From: Alloyangia pacifica
GTDB taxonomy: Bacteria > Pseudomonadota > Alphaproteobacteria > Rhodobacterales > Rhodobacteraceae
NCBI RefSeq assembly: GCF_900116195.1
Contig: NZ_FOZW01000023.1
Location: 1-48,540 of the forward strand
Length of the DNA stretch: 48,540 bases
Reading direction: 5' to 3'
This document shows, piece by piece, positions 25,794 to 33,366 of this stretch (positions are counted from its first letter, which is position 1; every line of letters begins with the position of its first letter). The position numbers and the translations under genes were made by a program. Under the pieces are notes generated by a model. It made no database searches and was not told where the DNA came from. It worked only from the letters and a program-made list of their open reading frames with translations.

Positions 25794-26816
25794 TCACCGC
25801 AGCGGGGTGACCACCGCCTTGATCAATGCGTCGCGGTCCTTGGCCAGCAATGGAAACCGCTCGGGCAGCTCGGCCAGCGCGATGCGCTCCGAGAGCAGCG
25901 CATCCGTGTCGATGTCCCCCGCGGCAATCGCCACCATCACCCGCTCGAAATCCGCCTTCAGCGCGTTGCGCGAGCCGATGATCCGCGTCTCGCGCTTGTG
26001 GAACTCGGCGTCCTCGAAGGTGATCCGATCCTTCACCACGCTGACCAGCACGTAGGTCGAGCCATGCGCCAGAAGCGGGAAGCCCGCCTCGATCGCCTTT
26101 GCGTTACCGGTGGCGTCGAAGATCAGGTCGAAACCGTCCGACAGGTCCCCCTCGAGGATCGGTTCTCCCGCCACATGCAGGTGCTCGAACCCGAAGAGCC
26201 GCTGCGCCTGCTCGAGCCGCGCCGGGCTGAGGTCCATCAGGTGCACCTCGGCGCCTTCGAGCCGGGCAAACAGCGCGGTGCCGAGACCGATCGGCCCCGC
26301 CCCCGTCACCAGCACCCGGTCGCCGGGCGCGATACCCGAGCGGCTCACAGCATGGGCACCGATGGCAAGGAACTCGACCATCGCCGCCTGCTCGGGGCGC
26401 AGGTCCCCGGCGGCGTAGAGATTGCCTGCCGGCACCGCGATGCGCGCGCAGAGCCCGCCGTCGCGGTGAACACCGAGAACCTCGATGGACATGCAGCAGT
26501 TGGGCTTGCCACGCTTGCAGGCCCGGCACTCGCCGCAGGAAAGATAGGGGTTGATCACGACGAGCTCGCCCGCACGCCAGCCCGCCGCATCCTCTGCGAC
26601 ATGGCCCGAGAGCTCGTGACCGATCACCCGGGGGTACTGCAAGAACGGGTGCTTGCCCTCGAGAATGTGGTAGTCGGTGCCACAAAGGCCGACCGCCGCG
26701 ATATCCACCAGCACCCAGCCCTCGGGCGCGCTGGCGGGCTTCGGTCGCGCCTCGAGCGCGAAGGCCCCCGGCTCCACGCAAGTGCCGCAGAGCATGGTCT
26801 CGGTGTGGCTGTTCAT
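25794..26816 (-). CDS. Zinc-dependent alcohol dehydrogenase, aldonate (L-galactonate/L-gulonate)-type
   Basis: A 340-residue MDR-family dehydrogenase with a catalytic zinc site (GLCGTDYHILEGKHPFLQYP and GHELSGH), a structural zinc loop with CGECRACKRGKPNCC and the NAD-binding VTGAGPIGLGTA. Proteins of this type include L-galactonate and L-gulonate 5-dehydrogenases that make tagaturonate or fructuronate. This substrate is suggested by the reductase encoded at 31.8-32.9 kb, not proven. The start overlaps the ABC ATPase stop by 4 bases (ATGA). Confidence 0.82.
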   Translation of the reverse strand: MNSHTETMLCGTCVEPGAFALEARPKPASAPEGWVLVDIAAVGLCGTDYHILEGKHPFLQYPRVIGHELSGHVAEDAAGWRAGELVVINPYLSCGECRACKRGKPNCCMSIEVLGVHRDGGLCARIAVPAGNLYAAGDLRPEQAAMVEFLAIGAHAVSRSGIAPGDRVLVTGAGPIGLGTALFARLEGAEVHLMDLSPARLEQAQRLFGFEHLHVAGEPILEGDLSDGFDLIFDATGNAKAIEAGFPLLAHGSTYVLVSVVKDRITFEDAEFHKRETRIIGSRNALKADFERVMVAIAAGDIDTDALLSERIALAELPERFPLLAKDRDALIKAVVTPLR

Positions 26817-27625
26817 TGCGCCGCCTCCAGGTTGCGCGGCCGCCAGTCGGTCGGCAGCTCGCCCTTGATGATCAGCGACAGGATATCATCCTTGTGCACC
26901 TCGTCGATGGGGTGGGCGCCGACAAGCTTGCCCTTGTTCATCACCACCACCCGGTCGCAAAGGTCGAAGACGTCGTGCATGTCGTGGCTGACGAGGAAGA
27001 TGCCGATGCCCTGCGCCCGCAGCTTGCGGATGAGATCGGCGACCATCGCCGTCTCCGACGGGCCGAGCGCCGCGGTGGGCTCGTCCATGATCAGGATCTT
27101 CACGTCGAAGTAGATGGCGCGAGCGATCGCGATGACCTGCCGCTGGCCGCCCGAGAGGCTCGACACCGGGTCCTTGAGATTGGTGAAATTGGGGTTCAGC
27201 GTCGCCAGCACCTTGCGCGCCTCGGCCAGCATGCGCTTGTCGTCGAGGTTGCCGAGGCGGGTCTTCAGCTCGCGCCCAAGGAACAGGTTCGACGGCGCGT
27301 CGAGGTGATCGGCCAGCGCCAGCGTCTGGTAGATGGTCTCGACCCCATGCGCCCGCGCGTCCTGCGGCGAGCCCATCTCGACAACGTCGCCGCCGATGCG
27401 GATCTCGCCGTGGCTGGGGGCCATGGCACCCGACAGGATGCGCATCAGGCAGGACTTGCCCGCGCCGTTATGGCCGAGCACGCCGACCACCTCGCCCGGG
27501 CGCAGATCGAGCGAGACGCCGTCCACCGCCACAACGCCGCCGAAGTGTTTCTCGATGCCCCGCATCTCGACGAGGGGGGCGGCCTCGGCGTCGAACCGGG
27601 CGGGGGCAAGCTGGGTCTGGCTCAT
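26813..27625 (-). CDS. Sugar ABC transporter ATP-binding protein (single-domain Rbs/Frc type)
   Basis: A 270-residue ATPase. Walker A GHNGAGKS is at residues 51-58, with the signature LSGGQRQVIAIARAI and Walker B ILIMDEPTAALG. It has a single nucleotide-binding domain, like FrcA, unlike the duplicated RbsA. It energises the permease at 28.7-29.7 kb. Order on the minus strand is permease, binding protein, ATPase, dehydrogenase, dehydrogenase. Confidence 0.93.
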   Translation of the reverse strand: MSQTQLAPARFDAEAAPLVEMRGIEKHFGGVVAVDGVSLDLRPGEVVGVLGHNGAGKSCLMRILSGAMAPSHGEIRIGGDVVEMGSPQDARAHGVETIYQTLALADHLDAPSNLFLGRELKTRLGNLDDKRMLAEARKVLATLNPNFTNLKDPVSSLSGGQRQVIAIARAIYFDVKILIMDEPTAALGPSETAMVADLIRKLRAQGIGIFLVSHDMHDVFDLCDRVVVMNKGKLVGAHPIDEVHKDDILSLIIKGELPTDWRPRNLEAAQ

Positions 27626-27648
27626 GCTGCGCTTCCTTCCGTGGGTCT

Positions 27649-27673
27649 GGCCGGGGCCGCGAGGGCCCCGGCC
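27649..27673. promoter_or_regulatory. Very GC-rich hairpin after the sugar-binding protein gene
   Basis: GGCCGGGGCC (27649-27658) pairs perfectly with GGCCCCGGCC (27664-27673) around five bases. It begins 7 bases beyond the binding-protein stop and ends before the ATPase start. Hairpins in this place commonly stabilise binding-protein mRNA and lower expression of the ATPase. No T tract, so it is not a full terminator. Confidence 0.5.
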
Positions 27674-27680
27674 GCATCGC

Positions 27681-28625
27681 TCAGTAGAGCACGTTCTGCG
27701 CTTCGGGCGCGTCGATGTTGTCCTTGGTCACCAGCACGACGCCGGTGTCGATGAAGGACTCGATCTTGTTGCCTGCCAGCACGTCCATCACCGCGTTCAC
27801 CCCCAGCTCACCCATCTGGAACGAGCCCTGCACCGCGATCGCCTCGAGCGTGCCGTTGCGCACGAACTCCTGCAGGTCGGCGTTGCCGTCAAAGCCGAAG
27901 GCGGCGATCTGACCGGCCTTGCCGGCCTGTTCGATGGCCCGGCCCATGCCCACGGCGGTGGGCTCGTTGGCGCCGAAGATGCCCACGAGATCCGGGTTCG
28001 CCGCCAGCACATCTGTGGTCTGGTTCAGCGCGTTGGCCATCTGCGACTGCGAGTAATACGGGCCGACGATCTCCAGCGAGGAGTTGGCGGCAAGGTAGTC
28101 GCTGAAACAGCCGACGCGGCCGATCTCGGAGCCGACGCCCGCGACATAGGACATGACGGCGACCTTGCCCTCGGTGCCCACCTTGTCGATCATCGCGCTG
28201 GCGACCAACTCGCCCGCCGCACAGTTGTCGGTCGAGAGGAACGCCTGGTAGGTGCCCTCGGCGCTGTCGGTCAGGGCAGAGTCGATGATCACCACCGGGA
28301 TCGCGGACTCGTAGGCACGCTTCACCGCCGGGGCCAGCGCCTCGGGGTCCGAGGGTGCCAGCACGATGCCCGCGACGCCGCGGTTGATGGCGTTCTCGAC
28401 GAGGTTCACCTGATCGGCGATGGCGCTCTCGGTGGCCGGGCCGTCGAACGTCATCGTGTGCTCGGACTGGCCCTCGATCGCCGCCGTGGCGCCGAGGTTC
28501 ACGTTCTGCCAGAAGTTCGAGCTGGTGGTCTTGACGATCACCGCGATCTCGCCCGCCTGGGCGGCACCCGCCGCGGTCAGCGCCAGCGCGCTTGCCGCCA
28601 TGAGCTTGGTCAGTCTTCCGTTCAT
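27681..28625 (-). CDS. Sugar ABC transporter periplasmic binding protein (RbsB/FrcB type)
   Basis: A 314-residue periplasmic binding protein of the Peripla_BP_4 type. The signal peptide ends in GAAQA at about residue 24; GEIAVIVKTTSSNFWQNVNL begins the mature fold. Other landmarks are VNLVENAINRGVAGIVLAPS and GFDGNADLQEFVRNG. The preferred sugar cannot be read from sequence. Preceded by a good GGGAGG ribosome site. Second gene of the transporter operon. Confidence 0.92.
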   Translation of the reverse strand: MNGRLTKLMAASALALTAAGAAQAGEIAVIVKTTSSNFWQNVNLGATAAIEGQSEHTMTFDGPATESAIADQVNLVENAINRGVAGIVLAPSDPEALAPAVKRAYESAIPVVIIDSALTDSAEGTYQAFLSTDNCAAGELVASAMIDKVGTEGKVAVMSYVAGVGSEIGRVGCFSDYLAANSSLEIVGPYYSQSQMANALNQTTDVLAANPDLVGIFGANEPTAVGMGRAIEQAGKAGQIAAFGFDGNADLQEFVRNGTLEAIAVQGSFQMGELGVNAVMDVLAGNKIESFIDTGVVLVTKDNIDAPEAQNVLY

Positions 28626-28692
28626 CCTGTCTTTCCTCCCTAGATGACAGTCTTCGTTGGAAATTTTAGGTCGGTCGGGGGCGCGCCTCGCC

Positions 28693-29718
28693 TCAGCGGC
28701 GGTTGCGCAGCTGGTCGATGTAGACGGCGCCGATGACGACGAAGCCGATGACGATCTGCTGGATGAAGGACGACACGCCGCCCATGTTCAGCCCGTTGCG
28801 CAGCACGCCGATGATGAAGGCGCCGATCATCGTGCCCGAGATGCCGCCGACGCCGCCCATCAGCGAGGCGCCCCCGATCACCGCCGCGGCGATGGCGTCG
28901 AGCTCGTACATCACGCCCTCGCTCGGCTGGGCGGTGATCAGCCGCGACATCAGCACGTTGCCCGCCACACCGGCGAGCGCGCCGGAGAGCGTGTAGGCAA
29001 TGAGTTTCGTGCGATCCACCAGCACGCCCGACAGTCGCGCCGCTTCCTCGTTGGAGCCGGTGGCGTAGATGTGCCGCCCGATGGCGCGGCGGCGCAGCAT
29101 GTAGGAGGCCGCGATGGCGATCACCACCAGCAGGATCGCCGGGTAGGGAATGCCAGGGAAGATAACCCGCGGAAACCCGTTATCGCCCATCTCGACCATG
29201 CGGAAGAGCGCACCGTTGCCGAGCACCCCGAAGGCCTCGCCGAGCTGCGAGATCGGCGCCGCGCCGGTCAGCTGCAGCGCCGCGCCGCGGGCGATCAGCA
29301 TCATGCCCAGGGTGGCGACGAAGGGCGTGATCTTCATCTTGGTGACGACGAAACCGTTGAACAGGCCGCAGGCCGCCCCCATGCAGACACCCAGCATCAT
29401 CGCGGGCACCACCGGCACACCGGCCTTGACCATCATGCCCGTGACCGTGCCCGAGAGCGCCAGCACCGAGCCGACGCTGAGATCGATGCCGCCGGTGATG
29501 ATCACCATGGTCATGCCGATGCCCAGCAGGCCGATGACCGAGGTCTGCAGCAGGATGGTCAGCGTGTTGTTCACCGACAGGAAGGCCGGGCTGGCAAAGG
29601 AAAAGGCGATGACGAGGATCGCCAGCGTCAGCAGCGCCGAGATGCGGTGAAAAGCGGCGGTCGAGCTGGGCAGCATGCGCGTCCAGGCGCCTTGCGACGG
29701 CTGCGAGATATTGGCCAT
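28693..29718 (-). CDS. Sugar ABC transporter permease (RbsC type)
   Basis: A 341-residue inner-membrane permease with about ten hydrophobic helices. Typical motifs are ITGGIDLSVGSVLALSGTV and ATGSNEEAARLSGV (the ATPase contact region). The ATG at 29718 is preceded by GGGAGG at 7-8 bases; an upstream ATG at 29754 lacks a site as good. It is the first gene of the transporter operon, opposite the GntR gene, with the AT-rich palindromic operator region between. A permease-first order is less usual than binding-protein-first. Confidence 0.92.
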   Translation of the reverse strand: MANISQPSQGAWTRMLPSSTAAFHRISALLTLAILVIAFSFASPAFLSVNNTLTILLQTSVIGLLGIGMTMVIITGGIDLSVGSVLALSGTVTGMMVKAGVPVVPAMMLGVCMGAACGLFNGFVVTKMKITPFVATLGMMLIARGAALQLTGAAPISQLGEAFGVLGNGALFRMVEMGDNGFPRVIFPGIPYPAILLVVIAIAASYMLRRRAIGRHIYATGSNEEAARLSGVLVDRTKLIAYTLSGALAGVAGNVLMSRLITAQPSEGVMYELDAIAAAVIGGASLMGGVGGISGTMIGAFIIGVLRNGLNMGGVSSFIQQIVIGFVVIGAVYIDQLRNRR

Positions 29719-29776
29719 GGGTCCTCCCGGGGTCCTCGGACAGTGCCGGATCATGGTCCCTCCCCCACGCGGCACA

Positions 29777-29835
29777 AAATTATTAAAAACAAGGTGTCGT
29801 GATGCTTGACCGGGGTCAAGTGTTTTTAATAATTT
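29777..29835. promoter_or_regulatory. Divergent operator/promoter region with nested inverted repeats
   Basis: Arms AAATTATTAAAAACA (29777-29791) and TGTTTTTAATAATTT (29821-29835) are a perfect 15-bp inverted repeat 29 bases apart. Inside, CTTGACC-GG-GGTCAAG (29805-29820) is a second palindrome and contains TTGACC, a -35-like hexamer followed by TAATAA at 29827-29832 for the plus strand (spacer 15 bp, short). It lies between the permease operon and the GntR gene and is the likely regulator target. Confidence 0.7.
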
Positions 29836-29920
29836 AATTCATCGGTAAAATACCAAGTCGCCCATCTGAAAGGACCACATGACGCACGATCAGCCAAACC
29901 GGTCCGCAGGGTCCTGACCC

Positions 29921-30823
29921 ATGGCCCGCAGCGACACCCGCTTCCGCGAGACCTACAACGCCTTGCTCGAGCTCTGCGCCGGGCTGTCCCCCGACGACTC
30001 GCTGCCTTCGGAGAACGCCCTCGGCGACCGGCTCGGGGTCAGCCGCACCGTTGTGCGCGCCTGCCTGCAGCGCGCCTCGGACGATGGGTTGATCCGCTGG
30101 GAGGGCCGCGAGAAGACGCTGCTCCGCGCCCCGCGCGACGGTGACCGAATGCCCCTCGAGCTGCAGACCGAGGACCCCGAAACGCTGGAGCAACGCTTTC
30201 TCGAATGGATCCTGCGTTTCGACGTCCCCGCAGGGACGCCACTCAACGTCGCGGCCCTGTCACGCGAGTTCGGCGTGACGCCGCAGCTGTTGCAGGAGTT
30301 CCTCGCCGGGCTCAGCCGCTTCGGCCTCGTCGAGCGGCGCAAGAAGGGCGGCTGGCTGCTGCTCGGCTTCACCGCCGGTTTCGCCGTGGAGCTCTCGGAA
30401 TTCCGCAGCCTGCTCGAGTTGAACGCCGTCCAGCATCTCGTCACCCTGCCCGGCAGCCATCCGATCTGGCCGAAGCTGGAGGCGCTGCGTGCCGAGCACC
30501 TCGACCTGCTCGACCGGATCGAAACCGACTTCCACGACTTTTCGCCGCTCGACGAACGGTTTCACGCGACGATCAACTCGGTGGTGCAGAACCGCTTTGT
30601 CGCCGAGTTCCAGAAGGTGATCGCGCTGATCTTCCACTACCATTACATGTGGGACAAAACACTGGAAAGACACAGGAACCAAGCTGCCATCGGCGAGCAT
30701 GTCGCCCTGCTCGACGCACTATTGCTGCGCGACGCGGCGGGGGCGGAGCAGGCAGCGCGGCGGCATCTTCTGACGTCGAAGACGACGCTGCTCTCCTCGC
30801 TCCGCGACCACCGTCTGGGTTGA
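29921..30823 (+). CDS. GntR/FCD-type transcriptional regulator with two winged-helix domains
   Basis: A 300-residue regulator. The N-terminal GntR winged helix is at about residues 10-72 (ENALGDRLGVSRTVVRACLQ, recognition helix SRTVVRA). A second winged-helix-like domain is at about residues 80-148 (FDVPAGTPLNVAALSREFGV, LVERRKKGGWLLLGF). The C-terminal FCD ligand-binding domain has metal/ligand-type histidines (DERFHATINS, LIFHYHYMW and ARRHLLTSKTTLLSSL). Two tandem DNA-binding domains are unusual for the FadR group. It is divergent from the sugar transporter operon and adjacent to the AKR/reductase operon, so it probably controls both. Confidence 0.85.
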   Translation: MARSDTRFRETYNALLELCAGLSPDDSLPSENALGDRLGVSRTVVRACLQRASDDGLIRWEGREKTLLRAPRDGDRMPLELQTEDPETLEQRFLEWILRFDVPAGTPLNVAALSREFGVTPQLLQEFLAGLSRFGLVERRKKGGWLLLGFTAGFAVELSEFRSLLELNAVQHLVTLPGSHPIWPKLEALRAEHLDLLDRIETDFHDFSPLDERFHATINSVVQNRFVAEFQKVIALIFHYHYMWDKTLERHRNQAAIGEHVALLDALLLRDAAGAEQAARRHLLTSKTTLLSSLRDHRLG

Positions 30824-30826
30824 GGC

Positions 30827-31810
30827 TCAGGCGAAGAGCGCCTCCGTCCCCGCGGGGACAGGGGCCTTCAGCGCGTCGAGGTTGCGCGTCAGGCTAGAGG
30901 CCTTCGACGTTCCGAGCAGCACCGAGGCCGTCGCCGGATGGCCCAGCGCGAATTGCAGCGCGGCGGTGGCCAGCGGCATGCCAAGCGCTTCAGCGTCCCT
31001 TTGCAGCTCGGCAACGCGGTCCAGCACCTCCTTCGGCGCGGGGCCATAGTCATAGGTCGCCCCCTCGACCGGCCCCGTCGCGAGGATGCCGGAGTTGAAC
31101 ACCCCGCCAAGCACGAGGCTCGTCCCCGCCTCGCGGCAGCGCGGCACCAGCGCCTCCTCGGCGGAGCGGTCGAGCAGCGTCAGCCGCCCGGCGAGCAGGA
31201 TGACGTCGATCGGCCCGTGATCCATTACGTCGAGGCAGACCTGGCACTCGTTCACCCCAAGACCGAAGGCGCCGATCTTCCCGGCCTCCTTGAGCTTGAC
31301 CAACGCCTCGTAGCCACTGCCGAAGAACGCGTCCATGTGCCCGGCGTTGGCCGCCTCCCCGTGGGTATAGGCGCCAATGTCATGCACATAGGCAATGTCG
31401 AGCCGGGTCACCCCAAGCCGCCCGCAGGCCTGCTCGAAACTCTCACGGATGCCGTCGCCCGAGTAGTCGTAACTCATCAGGTTGGGCAGCGGCTCGATGT
31501 AGCTGTCGGCCTCGGCGATCGGTTCGGGCGACGGCGACAGCACCCTGCCGAGCTTCGACGACAGGGCGAAACTGTCCCGGTCGCGGCCCTTCAGAAAACG
31601 CCCCAGCCGGGTCTCGGAGAGGCCCCGACCATAGTGCGGCGCGGTGTCGAAATAGCGGATGCCCGCATCCCAGGCTGTCTGGAGAACCGCCTCGGCGTCC
31701 GCATCGGTCACCTTCCGGTAAAGATTGCCGATGCTCGCGCAGCCGAAGGCGACCTCAGTCACCTCGACGCCCGTTTTGCCGATGGTCCTCGTGTTCATGG
31801 GGGTCTTCAT
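30827..31810 (-). CDS. Aldo-keto reductase, D-threo-aldose 1-dehydrogenase/L-fucose dehydrogenase-like
   Basis: A 327-residue TIM-barrel oxidoreductase. The AKR catalytic residues appear as D and Y in GIRYFDTAPHYGRG, K in LSSKLGR and H in YVHDIGAYTHG. This group oxidises aldoses such as L-fucose, L-galactose and D-arabinose to lactones. The start at 31810 overlaps the stop of the upstream reductase gene (ATGA); an ATG four codons later (MNTRTIGK) is an alternative. Its stop faces the GntR stop after 3 bp. Confidence 0.85.
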   Translation of the reverse strand: MKTPMNTRTIGKTGVEVTEVAFGCASIGNLYRKVTDADAEAVLQTAWDAGIRYFDTAPHYGRGLSETRLGRFLKGRDRDSFALSSKLGRVLSPSPEPIAEADSYIEPLPNLMSYDYSGDGIRESFEQACGRLGVTRLDIAYVHDIGAYTHGEAANAGHMDAFFGSGYEALVKLKEAGKIGAFGLGVNECQVCLDVMDHGPIDVILLAGRLTLLDRSAEEALVPRCREAGTSLVLGGVFNSGILATGPVEGATYDYGPAPKEVLDRVAELQRDAEALGMPLATAALQFALGHPATASVLLGTSKASSLTRNLDALKAPVPAGTEALFA

Positions 31811-32931
31811 GCGGTTTCCTCCCTGCGTGCCAACGCGGCGTTGATCCGCGGTTTCTCCGTGCGATCGCCCTGCCCGCGCGCCCATGTGACGAAGGCGGCG
31901 AGACGGCGCTCGAGTTTTTCTGAATGGTTCTGCGCGATGTCCGAAAGCCCGTGGTCAAGGAACGGATTGGCGAAACGGTCCAGCGTCTCGGCCACATAGG
32001 CGGTTGCCGCCGCGCCCTCGCCCGCCGCGGCGAAGCCGGGCAGAACCTCCTCGCGGTAGAGCGTCTCCAGTGCGGCGCGGCGCTCGGGGTCGGCCAGAAC
32101 CTCGCGCACCAGAGCCGGGCCTTGCCGCCCCTCGTCCAGCCAGCGCGAGACCATCCATGTGTGACCCAGGTTGAGGATGAAGAGCTTCAGCCGCTCCACC
32201 TTGCCGAGATCGGCCACCACCTGCACATCGGGATGGGCGCAGGGCAGGATCAGGCCGGGGCGATCCTCGATGGCCCAGAGCGCATAGGGCTCGGCCACGG
32301 CCCCGGCGGGCTCCAGCGGTTCCGAGACGATCCGGTCGACCAGCGAGTTGACCCAGAGCACATCGGTGCTGAGCCAGTCGCGGAAGGCCCCGGGCAGTTC
32401 GGCGGAGGCCTCCAGAACGAGTTCGCGCAGCGTGTCGCCGTTGTTCTGGACGAGCTCGGTCGGCATGACCTGGATGCGCGCGCCACCCGCCTCGAAGCGG
32501 GCGAGCAGCAGCCGGGCAAGCTTGCCGGGATAGGACATCTCCTGCAGCGGTTGCGTCTCCGCCGTGGCGTCGGCCGGCCGAGCGCGGAAGCCGGCATCGG
32601 CGGTATTCGACAGGATGATCTGAACCTCGCCGCGCACGAGGTCCAGAAGCGCCTCCATGTCAGTGGCGGTGCTGAGTGTCCGTCTCACGCTTGTGACCCG
32701 GTGCTCCTCATCCACCTCCTGTCCTGCGCGCAGCCCCCTGAGACGGACGGGATAGCCCTCGGGCGCGGTCAGCCCGCCGAGCCGCGCCGCCCGCGCGGGA
32801 TCACCGGAAGACTGGACCACGGTGACGGGGCCAAGCGCCTCACCCCGGGCCAGCGCATCGGACAGGAACAGGTCCACATGCGCCTGCAGGAAGCGGCTGG
32901 TGCCGAATTGCAGGATCGGCGTGCTGAGCAT
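31807..32931 (-). CDS. Mannitol dehydrogenase-family oxidoreductase, tagaturonate/fructuronate reductase-like
   Basis: A 374-residue polyol-specific long-chain dehydrogenase with an N-terminal Rossmann segment (FGTSRFLQAHVDLFLSDAL) and the family catalytic pattern K-x4-N-x2-H in KLFILNLGHTWMV. The family includes UxaB and UxuB, which reduce tagaturonate to altronate and fructuronate to mannonate. At 374 residues it is shorter than E. coli UxaB, as is common in Alphaproteobacteria. First gene of a two-gene operon with the aldo-keto reductase; its promoter shares elements with the divergent sugar operon. Confidence 0.85.
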   Translation of the reverse strand: MLSTPILQFGTSRFLQAHVDLFLSDALARGEALGPVTVVQSSGDPARAARLGGLTAPEGYPVRLRGLRAGQEVDEEHRVTSVRRTLSTATDMEALLDLVRGEVQIILSNTADAGFRARPADATAETQPLQEMSYPGKLARLLLARFEAGGARIQVMPTELVQNNGDTLRELVLEASAELPGAFRDWLSTDVLWVNSLVDRIVSEPLEPAGAVAEPYALWAIEDRPGLILPCAHPDVQVVADLGKVERLKLFILNLGHTWMVSRWLDEGRQGPALVREVLADPERRAALETLYREEVLPGFAAAGEGAAATAYVAETLDRFANPFLDHGLSDIAQNHSEKLERRLAAFVTWARGQGDRTEKPRINAALARREETA

Positions 32932-32991
32932 GGTGTCTCCTCCTCCTGCCCGGGCGCGGCCGCCTCCTCCGGCGACCGCATATTTGGTTTT

Positions 32992-33020
32992 TTATTATTG
33001 AGTACCTTGCCGAGGTCAAG
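32992..33020 (-). promoter_or_regulatory. Promoter and operator of the reductase/AKR operon
   Basis: On the minus strand, TTGACC (33019-33014) and TAATAA (32997-32992) are separated by 16 bp. The -35 lies in a palindrome-like CTTGACCTCGGCAAGG (33020-33005), similar to the CTTGACCGGGGTCAAG palindrome at 29805-29820; AT-rich AATAATAAAAAACC follows, as at the other site. The rest of the 435-bp gap to phoA has no gene. Confidence 0.6.
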
Positions 33021-33249
33021 GGGATTGTCGCGCTGGTGAGACCGACGCCACCGATCAGGGCGCCCCCCCATCGCGAGGGACGGAAACGTGGTCGACGCGC
33101 GGCACGATACGGATCCTCAATCGCCCTACAGGCAACGGCCCGGTTCTCTCTCCTGCTGCCCGTATCATTGCTCGCATCTGACCGGGGCACCCCGGAGCTA
33201 CCGGGCCGCCGCCCTACGCCCCGACATGGCAGCGGCAACGGAGCGCGAA

Positions 33250-33267
33250 CTGTCGTTGTATTGTCAT
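33250..33267 (+). promoter_or_regulatory. Pho box (PhoB binding site) upstream of phoA
   Basis: Two 7-base direct repeats, CTGTCGT (33250-33256) and TTGTCAT (33261-33267), are separated by four bases. This is the exact spacing of the PhoB Pho box, each repeat one mismatch from CTGTCAT. It is 100 bp before the phosphatase start codon, indicating induction by phosphate starvation. Confidence 0.8.
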
Positions 33268-33366
33268 GAAACCATCACGCGGCTGTGACTCCCCTCCTGT
33301 CTGAAGCGCCCGACACCCAAAACCCAGCAACGGGCAAAGCCCTCCAGACTTCGGAGCACCCCTGTC

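Noticed and set aside
28657..29802. A 381-codon plus-strand frame opposite the sugar permease
   Set aside because: It has the His/Asp/Arg-rich composition of a shadow frame; the permease on the minus strand has clear membrane helices and family motifs.
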